DNA of 64,000 nt from Hoylesella pleuritidis JCM 14110 (GTDB lineage Bacteria > Bacteroidota > Bacteroidia > Bacteroidales > Bacteroidaceae), in the NCBI RefSeq assembly GCF_000613725.1, contig NZ_BAJN01000002.1, positions 204,683-268,682 of the forward strand, given 5' to 3'. Positions 1-8,657 of the stretch are shown piece after piece; position 1 is the first letter of the stretch, and each line of letters opens with the position of its first letter. A model generated the notes under the pieces. That model was not told the DNA's origin. It was given only the letters and a program-made list of their open reading frames with translations, and searched no databases. Made by a program: the position numbers and the translations under genes.

Positions 1-357
1 GCGGAGAATTATCTTGCTAATGCCGTAGAGGCCAACGGCTTCGGAGAGGTTCTCGGTAATCTGAATATCGCCAAAGGAAACTTTGCTCAGGCGCAGGAGA
101 ATTTTGGTACTTCTAACAGCAATAGCGCTGCTTTGGCTCAGCTTCTCAACAAGGATTATGCCACGGCTAAGGCCACGTTGGGCCACGTCAAGCATCCCGA
201 CGCAATGACAAATTATCTGCACGCCATCGTCAGTGCGCGTCAAGGTAATAACTATGCAGCTCAGTCATACCTCAAAGAGGCACTCCAAAAAGACCCGTCA
301 CTGACCGATTACGCGGCAAACGATCTCGAATTTTCTGCCGTAAAGAATAATGAGTAG
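1..357 (+). CDS. Tetratricopeptide-like protein, C-terminal part
   Basis: The reading frame is open from the first base, so the start lies outside the window. The visible 118 residues are alanine- and asparagine-rich amphipathic helices in TPR-like pairs, for example LAQLLNKDYATAKATL and YLHAIVSARQGNNYAAQSYL, followed by an acidic tail ending VKNNE. TPR helices usually mediate protein contacts. In Bacteroidota such a C-terminus often belongs to an exported protein, but nothing here shows the N-terminal domain. The stop overlaps the next start by 8 bp, which suggests translational coupling with the following lipoprotein gene. The specific function is unknown. Confidence 0.7.
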   Translation, partial: AENYLANAVEANGFGEVLGNLNIAKGNFAQAQENFGTSNSNSAALAQLLNKDYATAKATLGHVKHPDAMTNYLHAIVSARQGNNYAAQSYLKEALQKDPSLTDYAANDLEFSAVKNNE

Positions 358-1357
358 ACTCATCTCATTTTTATTGCTCACCTTGGTAGTGGTTTCCTGC
401 GGGATCGACAGCGATCATTTCAAGATCGAAGGTCGTCTGCTGAATCTCAATCAAGGTGAGTTTTATGTTTATAGTACCAATGGTGGTCTTGACGGAATAG
501 ATACCATTAAGGTAACCGGAGGTCGGTTCGCTTATGAGATACCGTGCGAAAAGGCCGCAACATTGATTCTTGTTTTCCCGAATTTCTCCGAACAACCGGT
601 CTTTGCACGACCGGGTAAGTCGGTGGAAATTAAAGCTGACGCTTCGCATTTAAAGGAATTAACCGTTGAAGGCACCAAAGATAATGAGCTGATGAACAGG
701 TTTCGTCAACAGATTGTCAGTGCATCTCCTCCCGAAATCGTCAAACGGGCAGCCCAATTTATTGAAGATCATCCCGCATCCGTTGTCAGCGTTTACCTTG
801 TTCGCAAATATTTCATCACCTCGCCGACACCCGATTATAAGCAAGCTTTAACCTTGATCGAACTGATGATGAAGCAACAGACAGACAACGGAGAACTTAA
901 TCGTATGTACTTGAATGTGAAACCGTTAGCTCAGATGTCATCAAATAGCTTGCGATTAACGGCTTTTGGCTATGCAATTAACGGTCAATTGATCGATAAA
1001 AAGCCGTTAATCGCAGCGCAAGTAACCGTTATCAGCGTGTGGGCCTCGTGGAACTACGAAAGTTTGGACATTCAGCGGGTTTTGAAAAGACTGCAAAACC
1101 GATCGCGTGGGCGGCTCAAAATTGTGAGTATCTGTGTGGATGCGAGTCGGAAAGATTGCCGAGATATCCTGCATCAAGACTCTATTTCGTGGCCTACAAT
1201 CTGTGACGGACAGATGTTGCAGACTCCAGTCTTGAAACAATTAGGCCTTTCTTCCGTTCCCGACAACATTGTTTTCCAACGCGGACGCATTGTTGCACGC
1301 AGCTTGGATGCCAAAAAACTTGAAGAGAGAGTCGGTAAGATGATAAATGAGAATTGA
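350..1357 (+). CDS. DUF4369-type lipoprotein with thioredoxin-like fold lacking redox cysteines
   Basis: The protein has 335 residues. The N-terminus MSRLISFLLLTLVVVSCG is a lipoprotein signal with the acylated cysteine at residue 17. Residues about 25-120 look like the beta-rich DUF4369 domain common before TlpA/thioredoxin domains in Bacteroidota. Residues about 215-330 resemble a TlpA-type thioredoxin fold, including TVISVWASWNYES. TlpA proteins have WCxxC at this point; here both cysteines are replaced, by Asn and Ser, so disulfide exchange by the usual mechanism is not expected. A cis-proline-like SSVPDN segment is retained. It is probably an anchored periplasmic or surface protein with a binding or structural role. 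It overlaps the upstream TPR-like gene by 8 bp. Confidence 0.8.
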   Translation: MSRLISFLLLTLVVVSCGIDSDHFKIEGRLLNLNQGEFYVYSTNGGLDGIDTIKVTGGRFAYEIPCEKAATLILVFPNFSEQPVFARPGKSVEIKADASHLKELTVEGTKDNELMNRFRQQIVSASPPEIVKRAAQFIEDHPASVVSVYLVRKYFITSPTPDYKQALTLIELMMKQQTDNGELNRMYLNVKPLAQMSSNSLRLTAFGYAINGQLIDKKPLIAAQVTVISVWASWNYESLDIQRVLKRLQNRSRGRLKIVSICVDASRKDCRDILHQDSISWPTICDGQMLQTPVLKQLGLSSVPDNIVFQRGRIVARSLDAKKLEERVGKMINEN

Positions 1358-1430
1358 GAATTGGCAATTGAATTTACCGATGAAAGGATGAACGAAGAGT
1401 CGTGTTCAATTCTCAACTCTCAACTAAGTA
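1345..1430. repeat. AATTGAGAATTG-type low-complexity repeat
   Basis: Repeated variants of gagaattgagaattgg and caattctcaactctcaac lie here in both orientations and could fold back on themselves. A similar stretch occurs at about 40066-40165, and short pieces occur near 8626 and inside a gene near 37311. It begins at the 3' end of the preceding lipoprotein gene. Confidence 0.6.
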
Positions 1431-1505
1431 CGGGCAGGCGGGCTATTATTTCCTTAATTTAGCGAAGTTTTATCAATTGTTAATAACCAATTCCCAATTA
1501 TCTAA

Positions 1506-3053
1506 ATGCTTGTAAAAACGTTTTGTGCAGCCGTCAATGGGCTTGAAGTAACTACTGTTACCATTGAAGTTAGTCTCGTAAAAGGGGTGCTTTATCACTT
1601 TACTGGATTAGGAGACGAGGCTGTTCGCGAAGGTCGCGATCGTATTGCAGCTGCTATGCAGAACAATGGCTACCGCTTTCCGGTAGCAGATATCACTGTG
1701 AATATGGCTCCGGCAGATCTCCGGAAAGAAGGAAGTAGCTTTGATTTGCCGCTTGCTGTGGCCATCCTTGCGGCCAATGCGAGTTTTGAATCTGCACATC
1801 TCGGCGAGTATATGATGGTGGGTGAGTTGGGACTCGACGGTAAATTGCAACCCGTCAAAGGTGCTTTGCCTATTGCTATACGGGCTCGCGCCGAACATTT
1901 CAAGGGCTTGATCGTGCCCAAAGAGAATGTGCGCGAGGCGGCAGTGGTCAACAATCTTGATGTATATGGTATGGAGTCGATGACCGATGTTATTGATTTT
2001 CTGACCGATCGACGGTCGTTCAATCCCGTAAAAATCGATACCCGCAAAGAGTTTTACGAACATCAGTATGCGTTCGACCTCGATTTCGCCGATGTCCGAG
2101 GCCAAGACAATGTGAAACGAGCCCTTGAAGTGGCTGCTGCGGGTGGTCATAACCTAATTATGATTGGTCCTCCGGGTTCCGGAAAGTCGATGATGGCTAA
2201 GCGACTTCCTTCTATTCTTCCGCCGCTTACACTTGCCGAGAGTCTCGAAACGACCCAGATCCACAGCGTTGCAGGTAAATTGGGTAAGGGAATGTCTCTT
2301 ATTTCTCAACGTCCTTTTCGTTCTCCGCACCACACAATATCCGAAGTGGCCCTTGTGGGAGGCGGTGCTACACCGCAGCCCGGCGAGATTTCGTTGGCTC
2401 ATAATGGCGTACTCTTTGCTGATGAACTACCCGAATTCAACAAGAGTACGCTCGAAGTATTGCGCCAACCGCTTGAAGATCGGAAGATAACGATATCCCG
2501 TGCCAAATACACAGCGGAATATCCGTGCTCCTTTATGTTTGTAGCGAGTATGAATCCGTGCCCTTGCGGCTATTACGGCGACCCCACTCACCATTGTGTT
2601 TGCACGCCGGGACAGATCCAACGGTATATGAACAAGATCAGCGGTCCATTGCTCGACCGCATTGATATACAAGTAGAGATCACGCCGGTGCCTTTTAATG
2701 ATATCTCACAGGCAGCTCCGGGAGAATCCGGTGCGGCCATTCGCGAACGTGTAATCAAGGCTCGCGAGGTACAGGCTGTACGTTTTAAGCCATTCAATGG
2801 CATCCACTGCAATGCCCAAATGACTGAAAGGATGATTCATCAGTTTGCCGAACCCGATGCAGATGGTGTTCAATTGCTGCGTACGGCAATGGAAAAGCTC
2901 AGCCTTTCTGCCCGTGCTTACAACCGCATTTTAAAGGTGGCGCGTACTATTGCGGACCTTGCTGGTAGCGAAAAAGTTACGCCCGAGCATTTCGCCGAGG
3001 CTATCAGCTATCGCAATCTCGACCGAGGCGACTGGGCGGAAAGGCAAGGATAA
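1506..3053 (+). CDS. comM: ComM/YifB-family Mg-chelatase-like AAA+ ATPase
   Basis: The protein has 515 residues, the usual length of the YifB/ComM family. The N-terminal about 170 residues form the Lon-protease-like (ChlI) domain. Next comes an Mg-chelatase-type AAA+ module with Walker A GPPGSGKS near residue 220, the FRSPHHTIS motif, Walker B-like GVLFADELPEF, a cysteine-rich zinc-like loop (NPCPCGYYGDP...HHCVCTPG) and a C-terminal Mg_chelatase_C domain with ARAYNRILKVARTIADL. ComM is a hexameric helicase that promotes branch migration during natural transformation in the bacteria where it has been studied. The ATG at 1506 follows an AT-rich gap and there is no obvious operon partner. The family call is firm; a role in transformation here is inferred. 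Confidence 0.95.
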   Translation: MLVKTFCAAVNGLEVTTVTIEVSLVKGVLYHFTGLGDEAVREGRDRIAAAMQNNGYRFPVADITVNMAPADLRKEGSSFDLPLAVAILAANASFESAHLGEYMMVGELGLDGKLQPVKGALPIAIRARAEHFKGLIVPKENVREAAVVNNLDVYGMESMTDVIDFLTDRRSFNPVKIDTRKEFYEHQYAFDLDFADVRGQDNVKRALEVAAAGGHNLIMIGPPGSGKSMMAKRLPSILPPLTLAESLETTQIHSVAGKLGKGMSLISQRPFRSPHHTISEVALVGGGATPQPGEISLAHNGVLFADELPEFNKSTLEVLRQPLEDRKITISRAKYTAEYPCSFMFVASMNPCPCGYYGDPTHHCVCTPGQIQRYMNKISGPLLDRIDIQVEITPVPFNDISQAAPGESGAAIRERVIKAREVQAVRFKPFNGIHCNAQMTERMIHQFAEPDADGVQLLRTAMEKLSLSARAYNRILKVARTIADLAGSEKVTPEHFAEAISYRNLDRGDWAERQG

Positions 3054-3121
3054 ACGGAGAAAGATTGTTCGCGGATGTATGAAAAACGGCATATAAGGGT
3101 AGATAATTTGATAAATTACAC

Positions 3122-3129
3122 TATATTTG
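3122..3129 (+). promoter_or_regulatory. Candidate -7 box for the glycan operon
   Basis: TATATTTG matches the Bacteroidota -7 consensus TAnnTTTG and lies about 70 bp before the licD start. A TTTG at 3107-3110 is too close to be a standard -33 element, so only the -7 half is supported. Confidence 0.4.
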
Positions 3130-3202
3130 CATATTGCAAATCGTATCTGAGGGCTATTTTCATCTTGTGAAATGTAGTCAATAGATGTGAGAACGACAGG
3201 TA

Positions 3203-4036
3203 ATGATGGAACGATTCAACACAGGAGAGACGCAGGAAAGTCTCCGTCGGGACTACAATCCTGATGGATCGGTGCTCCGCAGAGCACAAATGCGGCTGCT
3301 CGATATGCTGATTTATTTGCAGGACGTGAGCAAACAAATTGACGTGGCGTGCCGAATCGACGGTGGAAATGTACTTGGTGCCTTGCGCCACGGCGGTTTT
3401 ATACCGTGGGATGACGATATAGACGTCGTCGTAAGTTATACTGATTATAAGAAGCTCTGCCGCTATCTGATTGCCCATCCGCACCCGCAGTATGTGTTGC
3501 AAACCAATAAGACCGACCCCGGATTTTATAAAGAGTGGGCTTGTTTGCGCGACTTGAAGAGCGAAAACCGCAGTCACGACAATGCTGACAGCCGCGACCG
3601 GCGCACCCACGAGGCGCAAAAATACCGCGGACTGCATATCGACATCTTCCCCTATGAGGGCTATATGATTCCGTGGTTGCAGCATTTGGCAGCCAAACTT
3701 TCAGTCAATCTTAACCTGCGTTGTGCCGGTGTGCATCCCCATCTGGCGCAGATAGGGTATGATTTGTTGCATTATCTCGTGTTTCCTGCATTCAGACGGG
3801 TAGGTCGTTTGTTTGGAAATCCGGAGCTATATATGCACTCTTACGGTGCGTGGTTTTATGAACAGAATCCCAAACGGATGATGATTCCGCATCGGGACAT
3901 CGTTTTCGAGGGGCACGTTTTTGAAGGGCCGGCCGATCCCGAAGGGCTTTGCCGCATTGCATACGGCAATTTTTGGGAGCTGCCTCCGCGTGACCGGCGC
4001 GACCGACACAAAATAGATATCGTCTTCTTAGATTGA
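3203..4036 (+). CDS. licD: LicD-family phosphotransferase
   Basis: The 277-residue protein carries the LicD/fukutin nucleotidyltransferase-fold signature: an N-terminal helix (RAQMRLLDMLIYLQD), then DGGNVLGALRHGGFIPWDD followed by DIDVVV. The acidic DDDID cluster binds metal and nucleotide in the family, and the distal HIDIFPYEG is also typical. LicD proteins transfer phosphocholine, and fukutin relatives transfer ribitol phosphate, from CDP donors to glycans. The start could be the ATG at 3203 or the adjacent ATG at 3206. It is the first gene of a tight five-gene operon; the next gene begins one base after its stop. With a TarI-like CDP-alditol synthase next door, CDP-ribitol or a similar donor is more likely than CDP-choline. 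That substrate is inferred. Confidence 0.9.
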   Translation: MMERFNTGETQESLRRDYNPDGSVLRRAQMRLLDMLIYLQDVSKQIDVACRIDGGNVLGALRHGGFIPWDDDIDVVVSYTDYKKLCRYLIAHPHPQYVLQTNKTDPGFYKEWACLRDLKSENRSHDNADSRDRRTHEAQKYRGLHIDIFPYEGYMIPWLQHLAAKLSVNLNLRCAGVHPHLAQIGYDLLHYLVFPAFRRVGRLFGNPELYMHSYGAWFYEQNPKRMMIPHRDIVFEGHVFEGPADPEGLCRIAYGNFWELPPRDRRDRHKIDIVFLD

Positions 4037-4037
4037 A

Positions 4038-4775
4038 ATGGAAAAGAAAAAGACTATGAACATCGCCGTGATTTTTGCCGGAGGATCGGGTTTAAGGATG
4101 CATACGAAGTCGCGTCCGAAACAGTTTCTCGACCTGAATGGTAAACCAATCATCATTTATACACTTGAAATCTTCGACAATCATCCCGCTATCGACGCCA
4201 TCGTTGTGGCCTGTATCGAGAGCTGGATACCGTTTTTGGAGAAAATGTTACGCAAGTTCGAGATTACGAAAGTGATTAAAATTGTGCCTGGCGGTGTGTC
4301 AGGGCAAGACTCGATCTATAACGGTCTGTGTGCTGCTGAGGCTTATGCGCAGGGCCGGGAGGCTACGGTGCTGATCCACGACGGCGTTCGTCCGCTAATC
4401 AATGAAGCCACGATCACCGACAATATTAATAAGGTGGCAGCGTGTGGAACGTGTATCACGTGCGTACCTGCTACCGAATCGCTTATCGTGAAACAGTCGG
4501 ACGGTTCGTTGGAGATTCCTTCGCGTGCTGATTCTTTCATTGCCCGAGCCCCGCAAAGCTTTCGTCTTGCAGACATTCTAACAGCTCATCGCCGTGCGAT
4601 TGCCGATCAGCGACACGACTTTATAGACTCTTGTACGATGATGAGTCATTATGGTTACAAACTCGAAACCATCATCGGACCGATGGAAAACATCAAGATT
4701 ACCACGCCGACAGACTTCTTTGTGTTGCGCGCTATGGTGAAAGTGCACGAGGATCAACAGATATTTGGACTCTGA
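4038..4775 (+). CDS. TarI-like (IspD/TarI family) cytidylyltransferase
   Basis: The 245-residue protein has the CTP-binding loop AGGSGLRMHTKSRPKQFL near its start, then GKPIIIYTLEIF, CIESW, GGVSGQDSIYNGL and HDGVRP, which is the order seen in the IspD/TarI family. The Trp in the CxxxW stretch and the wording of the loop resemble TarI (D-ribitol-5-phosphate cytidylyltransferase) more than IspD. Its place beside LicD also favours a glycan role over isoprenoid synthesis. The predicted reaction is CTP plus an alditol phosphate giving a CDP-alditol, in the cytosol. An internal ATG at 4056 gives a more typical N-terminus (MNIAVIFAGG). No TarJ-type zinc reductase is adjacent. Confidence 0.85.
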   Translation: MEKKKTMNIAVIFAGGSGLRMHTKSRPKQFLDLNGKPIIIYTLEIFDNHPAIDAIVVACIESWIPFLEKMLRKFEITKVIKIVPGGVSGQDSIYNGLCAAEAYAQGREATVLIHDGVRPLINEATITDNINKVAACGTCITCVPATESLIVKQSDGSLEIPSRADSFIARAPQSFRLADILTAHRRAIADQRHDFIDSCTMMSHYGYKLETIIGPMENIKITTPTDFFVLRAMVKVHEDQQIFGL

Positions 4776-4776
4776 T

Positions 4777-5844
4777 ATGAATAGAATCTTACAGGAAGAT
4801 ATTGCTCGTTTCGCCGCAGATTTTGCCCTTTGGGAATACCTGCGAGGCCGACGCATCGTCATCACAGGGGCTACCGGTCTGTTGGGTTCGTGCCTGGTGC
4901 GATGCCTTTTGGCGCTGAACGAGCAATATTCGTTAGCTTTGCAGGTGGTGAGTGTGGTCCGGAGTCGGACCAAAGCATATCGGATGTTCGGTGAAGAAAC
5001 GGTTGCTCATCGCGTAATCGTGCACGACTTCGCGTCGGGTGAGCCTTTCCTGCCTGGCAAAGAGGCCGATTTCCTGATTCATCTGGCTGCTCCCACGGCT
5101 TCAAAAGACTTTATAGAACACCCCGCAGAGACGCTCACGACGGTGGTAGACAGCACGAAATCGGTGCTCGAATACGCCCGACAGCATCGCTTGCAATCAT
5201 TGGTTTATGTCTCGACATTGGAAGTTTACGGCACGATAGACGACGATTCACGCGCAATTGATGAACAAATGCAGGGCTATCTCAATCCGATGGATGCCCG
5301 AAGCAGCTATCCGATGGGCAAAAGAGCTGCCGAATGCTTGTGCTATGCCTATTTTTCGGAATACGAAACACCCGTGAAAACGACTCGATTGGCACAAACT
5401 TTCGGCGCGGGTGTGCATCGAACAGATGGTCGGGTATTTGCACATTTCGCTCGAAGCATCATCAACAACGAAGACATTGTGCTGCATACGCGTGGCGAGT
5501 TGTGCAGAAGCTATTGTTATACGATGGATGCTGTGAGCGGGATACTGTATGTTTTGCTGTGTGGAAAAGACGGCGAAGCGTATAATATAGCCAACGAACG
5601 CACCTATATCTCTATCCGTGCAATGGCCGAAGAGGTGCTTCGCGTATTCCGTCCGACGCGGAAAGTGGTGCTAAATTTGCAAGAAGGACTGGGTTATTCG
5701 CCCACAACCAAACTGCGACTCGACACAACCAAGATCCGATCCATCGGTTGGCAACCACGCTACGAACTACGAGAGATGTTCTCGCGATTAATAGAATCTT
5801 TACGAGAAGACGGTTATGGGCAAGATATTCAGGCGCATTCGTGA
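4777..5844 (+). CDS. NAD-dependent epimerase/dehydratase (extended SDR)
   Basis: The protein has about 355 residues. The Rossmann motif TGATGLLGS lies near residue 27, VYVSTLEVYG marks the catalytic Ser/Thr region, and the YxxxK pair is in SYPMGKRAAE. The SDR substrate-binding half follows (GAGVHRTDGRVF, YNIANE). This is the UDP-glucose-epimerase/dehydratase type of nucleotide-sugar enzyme. A TTG at 4765 is in frame upstream, but the ATG at 4777 sits one base after the preceding stop and is the natural start. Within this operon it may prepare a nucleotide sugar, or act on the alditol branch in place of TarJ; the sequence does not decide. Confidence 0.85.
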   Translation: MNRILQEDIARFAADFALWEYLRGRRIVITGATGLLGSCLVRCLLALNEQYSLALQVVSVVRSRTKAYRMFGEETVAHRVIVHDFASGEPFLPGKEADFLIHLAAPTASKDFIEHPAETLTTVVDSTKSVLEYARQHRLQSLVYVSTLEVYGTIDDDSRAIDEQMQGYLNPMDARSSYPMGKRAAECLCYAYFSEYETPVKTTRLAQTFGAGVHRTDGRVFAHFARSIINNEDIVLHTRGELCRSYCYTMDAVSGILYVLLCGKDGEAYNIANERTYISIRAMAEEVLRVFRPTRKVVLNLQEGLGYSPTTKLRLDTTKIRSIGWQPRYELREMFSRLIESLREDGYGQDIQAHS

Positions 5845-6712
5845 TTCCGTTTTTCGTGTTTTCGAGCGGCGAGATCTCACCCCTTGGGAGCAGATTCCAC
5901 GTGAGCATCCGCCCATTTACGGCGTTTATCATATTCTGATGGGCGCAGGTTGGCAAGCGTTGGCAGCCCGCCAGTTCGACAATCTGCGGCAAAGCGGACT
6001 CTTAGCTGCCACCGACAGGCTCTTTATCAGTTGTATTACGCAGCACGAAGAAGATGTAGTGGCATTGCGCGAGATGGTCGGCTGCGAGCGAGTAGAAGTG
6101 ATTTCGTATACAAACGACCCTTGCCGGTACGAGTATCCGGCATTGGCGTTCATTCAATCGCTATGCAAACGCGAGACGTGTTTAGTCTATTATTTTCACT
6201 CCAAGGGTATAACCTATCAGTCGGTAACGGCCGACGACCGTGCGTTTCAGTCGTTTGTGCACAAAATCTGGTCGTGGCGCGAGATGCTGGAACACTTTAT
6301 TTTCTTCAAGTGGAACGTAGCAGTGAATGCTCTTTGCAATGGTTTCGACACGTATGGTTGCTATCGTTGGCCCCCGAAAGATTATCGAATGTACTCCGGA
6401 AGCTTCTGGTGGGCACGCTCTTCGTATGTTCGTCAGCTGCCCGAATTCAATCCATCGGTTATCCGACAGAATCGTTTCTACTCCGAAGTGTGGCTCTTTG
6501 AGCGTGTGCACAACGCGTTTTCGGCTTTCGATACGGTTGCGGATCTCTACTTTGTAGATATTCCCCGCTCAATTTATGATGACGGAAAGCCACGCCGATG
6601 GGATGTAATCCGATTCGTGGTAGCGTATAATTGGCGTAAGATTCAGAAGCATTTGCTGCACTATAATTATAAGGTGAGGTGTCAAAAGCGGTTTCAACAA
6701 CTCAAAAAATAA
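5816..6712 (+). CDS. Unknown glycosyltransferase-like protein (HSKG and SGSFWWA motifs)
   Basis: The protein has 298 residues and no signal peptide or membrane segment. I recognise no named domain. Recurring elements of an unnamed family in polysaccharide loci are visible: YGVYHILMGAGW near residue 35, LVYYFHSKGITY near 125, and MYSGSFWWARSSYVRQLP near 193. The HSKG and SGxFWWA pieces suggest a nucleotide-sugar enzyme, but this is inference from motif style and position. It overlaps the upstream epimerase by 29 bp and ends 4 bp before the fucosyltransferase, so it is almost certainly co-translated with surface-glycan genes. Confidence 0.7.
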   Translation: MGKIFRRIRDSVFRVFERRDLTPWEQIPREHPPIYGVYHILMGAGWQALAARQFDNLRQSGLLAATDRLFISCITQHEEDVVALREMVGCERVEVISYTNDPCRYEYPALAFIQSLCKRETCLVYYFHSKGITYQSVTADDRAFQSFVHKIWSWREMLEHFIFFKWNVAVNALCNGFDTYGCYRWPPKDYRMYSGSFWWARSSYVRQLPEFNPSVIRQNRFYSEVWLFERVHNAFSAFDTVADLYFVDIPRSIYDDGKPRRWDVIRFVVAYNWRKIQKHLLHYNYKVRCQKRFQQLKK

Positions 6713-6716
6713 GGCT

Positions 6717-7580
6717 ATGGACATCGTACTAATCTTCAACGGACTGGGCAATCAGATGTCGCAATATGCCTTTTATTTGGCTAAACGGCAGCGCAATAAC
6801 CACACTGTTTATTGTGTTTTGGGGCCGCGGACACAATATTCATTAGACAAACTCTTCGACATTCCATATCGTCACAATGCCGTCTTGGTTCTACTTTATC
6901 GGGCATTAGATAAAGCACATTTCTCCAATCATCGTTGGTTGCGACGCCTTTTGCGGCCTACGCTCCGATTGTTAGGCGTGAAAATGATTGTCGAACCGCT
7001 CTCGCGCGACTTCGACATGCGGCATTTCACCCATCAAAAAGGTATCGTTTTCTATCGCGGGGGATGGCATTCAGAACTGAATTTTACAGCTGTTGCCGAT
7101 GCAGTGAAACGTCGATTTCGGTTTCCGGAGATACAAGACGCTGCGGTGTTAGCGGTGATCGACCGAATCAAAAGCTGTCAGAGTGTGTCACTCCACCTTC
7201 GTCGTGGCGACTATCTGGGGCTCAGTGAGTTTCAGGGCGTATGCACAGAGGCTTATTATGAGCACGCCATCGCCTATTTGGAAAGCCAAATCGAGAGCCC
7301 CGAATACTTCGTCTTCTCAGACGATCCGACGTATGCCCGTGAGCAATTCGGCGCCGATCCCAATTTTCATATTATCGATTTGAACCACGGTGAAGATGCT
7401 TGGTGTGACTTGTTGATGATGACGCAATGCAGATATAATATCATTGCCAATAGCACTTTCAGCTGGTGGGGAGCGTGGTTGAACGACAATCCCTCAAAGA
7501 TTGTCGTCCACCCACGCTATCATCTCAATGGAGTTGAGACGCGGGATTTCTATCCTCGTAATTGGATCTGCATCGAATAG
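6717..7580 (+). CDS. GT11-family alpha-1,2-fucosyltransferase-like protein
   Basis: The 287-residue protein shows the GT11 signatures in order: FNGLGNQMSQYAFYLAKR at the N-terminus, SVSLHLRRGDYLG near residue 157 (the HxRRGDY donor-binding motif), DDPTYAREQF, and NSTFSWWGAWLN near residue 245. GT11 enzymes transfer L-fucose from GDP-fucose to galactose or a related acceptor. It is a cytosolic or membrane-peripheral enzyme and the last gene of the glycan operon. Its stop lies 2 bp from the convergent end of nrdB. In Bacteroidota such enzymes decorate O-antigen or capsule, sometimes mimicking host fucosylated glycans; the acceptor here is unknown. Confidence 0.92.
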   Translation: MDIVLIFNGLGNQMSQYAFYLAKRQRNNHTVYCVLGPRTQYSLDKLFDIPYRHNAVLVLLYRALDKAHFSNHRWLRRLLRPTLRLLGVKMIVEPLSRDFDMRHFTHQKGIVFYRGGWHSELNFTAVADAVKRRFRFPEIQDAAVLAVIDRIKSCQSVSLHLRRGDYLGLSEFQGVCTEAYYEHAIAYLESQIESPEYFVFSDDPTYAREQFGADPNFHIIDLNHGEDAWCDLLMMTQCRYNIIANSTFSWWGAWLNDNPSKIVVHPRYHLNGVETRDFYPRNWICIE

Positions 7581-7582
7581 TT

Positions 7583-8635
7583 TTATAAATCATCCTCCAA
7601 TGCCGTGCTTTTGGCATACGCCGTGCTTTTGGCTTCAAAAAAATCGGTCTTCACCATATTTGCATTTGAGTATTGAGAGACCCATTTCATATGCTCAGGT
7701 TCTTTGATATTATCTTCAAAAAGATAGCCGAATCCGAGGCTGTGCCAGCGCAGATTGCCTAAATATCGAATATAATCGTTCACCATCCGGCTGTTGAGTC
7801 CCTGCACATCATCACCGATTACGTATTGGCCCCACGCTATTTCCTGTGCCACTCCTTCGCGCATCATCTCTTCATAAACCCTCACTTTCTCGGGTGTAAA
7901 CATTTCCGGCTCTTCCTTTTTCAGCTCTTGAATGATGTTGCGGAATAGCCATAGATGCGTGTTTTCATCCCGATTGATGTACCGGATCTCCTGGGCCGAG
8001 CCCGACATCTTGCCGTTTCGGCTCAGATTATAGAAGAACATAAAACCGCTGTAAAAGTAAATCCCTTCAAGAATGAAGTTTGCAATGCAAGTCTTCATCA
8101 GCGAATACTTGTCTCGATGCTCCTGAAACTCATTGTAACAGTTGCCGATAAAGGTGTTACGACGCAGCAGATGCTCGTCTGTTTTCCACTGATAGAGGAT
8201 GTCGTTGCGTTCTTCCGGGCTGCAAATCGAGTCTAACATATAGCTGTAACTTTGGCTGTGTACACACTCTTGAAAGGCTTGAATATGCAGACAAAGGTTC
8301 ACTTCGTTAGCCGTTATGTATTCACTCAGGGTCGGGAGATTGTTGGATTGTAGCGAATCGAGGAACACCAAGAAGCTCAGAATCTTGTCGTAAGCAGTTC
8401 GTTCGGCCTTATCGAGTCGTGGATAATCCTTTGTGTCCTGCGTGAGATTAATCTCTTCGGGAATCCAAAAGTTGTTCATCGCCTGCCGATACCAGTCGCT
8501 TGCCCACTGGTAACGCATATTATTGAAATCGTTCAGATTGGTTGTGTTGCCTCCGATCATTCTGCGCAGCCGCAGATCCGTATCGCCCTCAGGATTGAAA
8601 AGGGCATTTCTTTTCAGTTGATTATTCATTTTCAA
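7583..8635 (-). CDS. nrdB: Class I ribonucleotide reductase small subunit
   Basis: The 350-residue protein has the R2 ferritin-like fold. Metal ligands are visible in FLDSLQ, QECVHSQSYSYM (Glu and His followed by the radical tyrosine region), the Glu of FILEGIYFYSGF, and DENTHLWLF. The C-terminus ends in the acidic ALEDDL used to dock on the large subunit. It supplies the tyrosyl radical for reduction of ribonucleoside diphosphates. It begins 22 bp downstream of nrdA on the same strand, so the two form an operon. The N-terminus NALFNPEGDTDLRLRRMIGG is usual for Bacteroidota NrdB. Confidence 0.95.
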   Translation of the reverse strand: MKMNNQLKRNALFNPEGDTDLRLRRMIGGNTTNLNDFNNMRYQWASDWYRQAMNNFWIPEEINLTQDTKDYPRLDKAERTAYDKILSFLVFLDSLQSNNLPTLSEYITANEVNLCLHIQAFQECVHSQSYSYMLDSICSPEERNDILYQWKTDEHLLRRNTFIGNCYNEFQEHRDKYSLMKTCIANFILEGIYFYSGFMFFYNLSRNGKMSGSAQEIRYINRDENTHLWLFRNIIQELKKEEPEMFTPEKVRVYEEMMREGVAQEIAWGQYVIGDDVQGLNSRMVNDYIRYLGNLRWHSLGFGYLFEDNIKEPEHMKWVSQYSNANMVKTDFFEAKSTAYAKSTALEDDL

Positions 8636-8657
8636 TTCTCATTTTTACATTACCGAT

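Noticed and set aside
1608..2150. 180-codon minus-strand frame inside comM
   Set aside because: It is a shadow of a firmly identified AAA+ gene, with no family features.
4038..4775. ispD assignment for the cytidylyltransferase
   Set aside because: The family is shared, but the loop wording, the CxxxW piece and the LicD neighbour favour a TarI-like enzyme; ispF in this window is far away and not linked.
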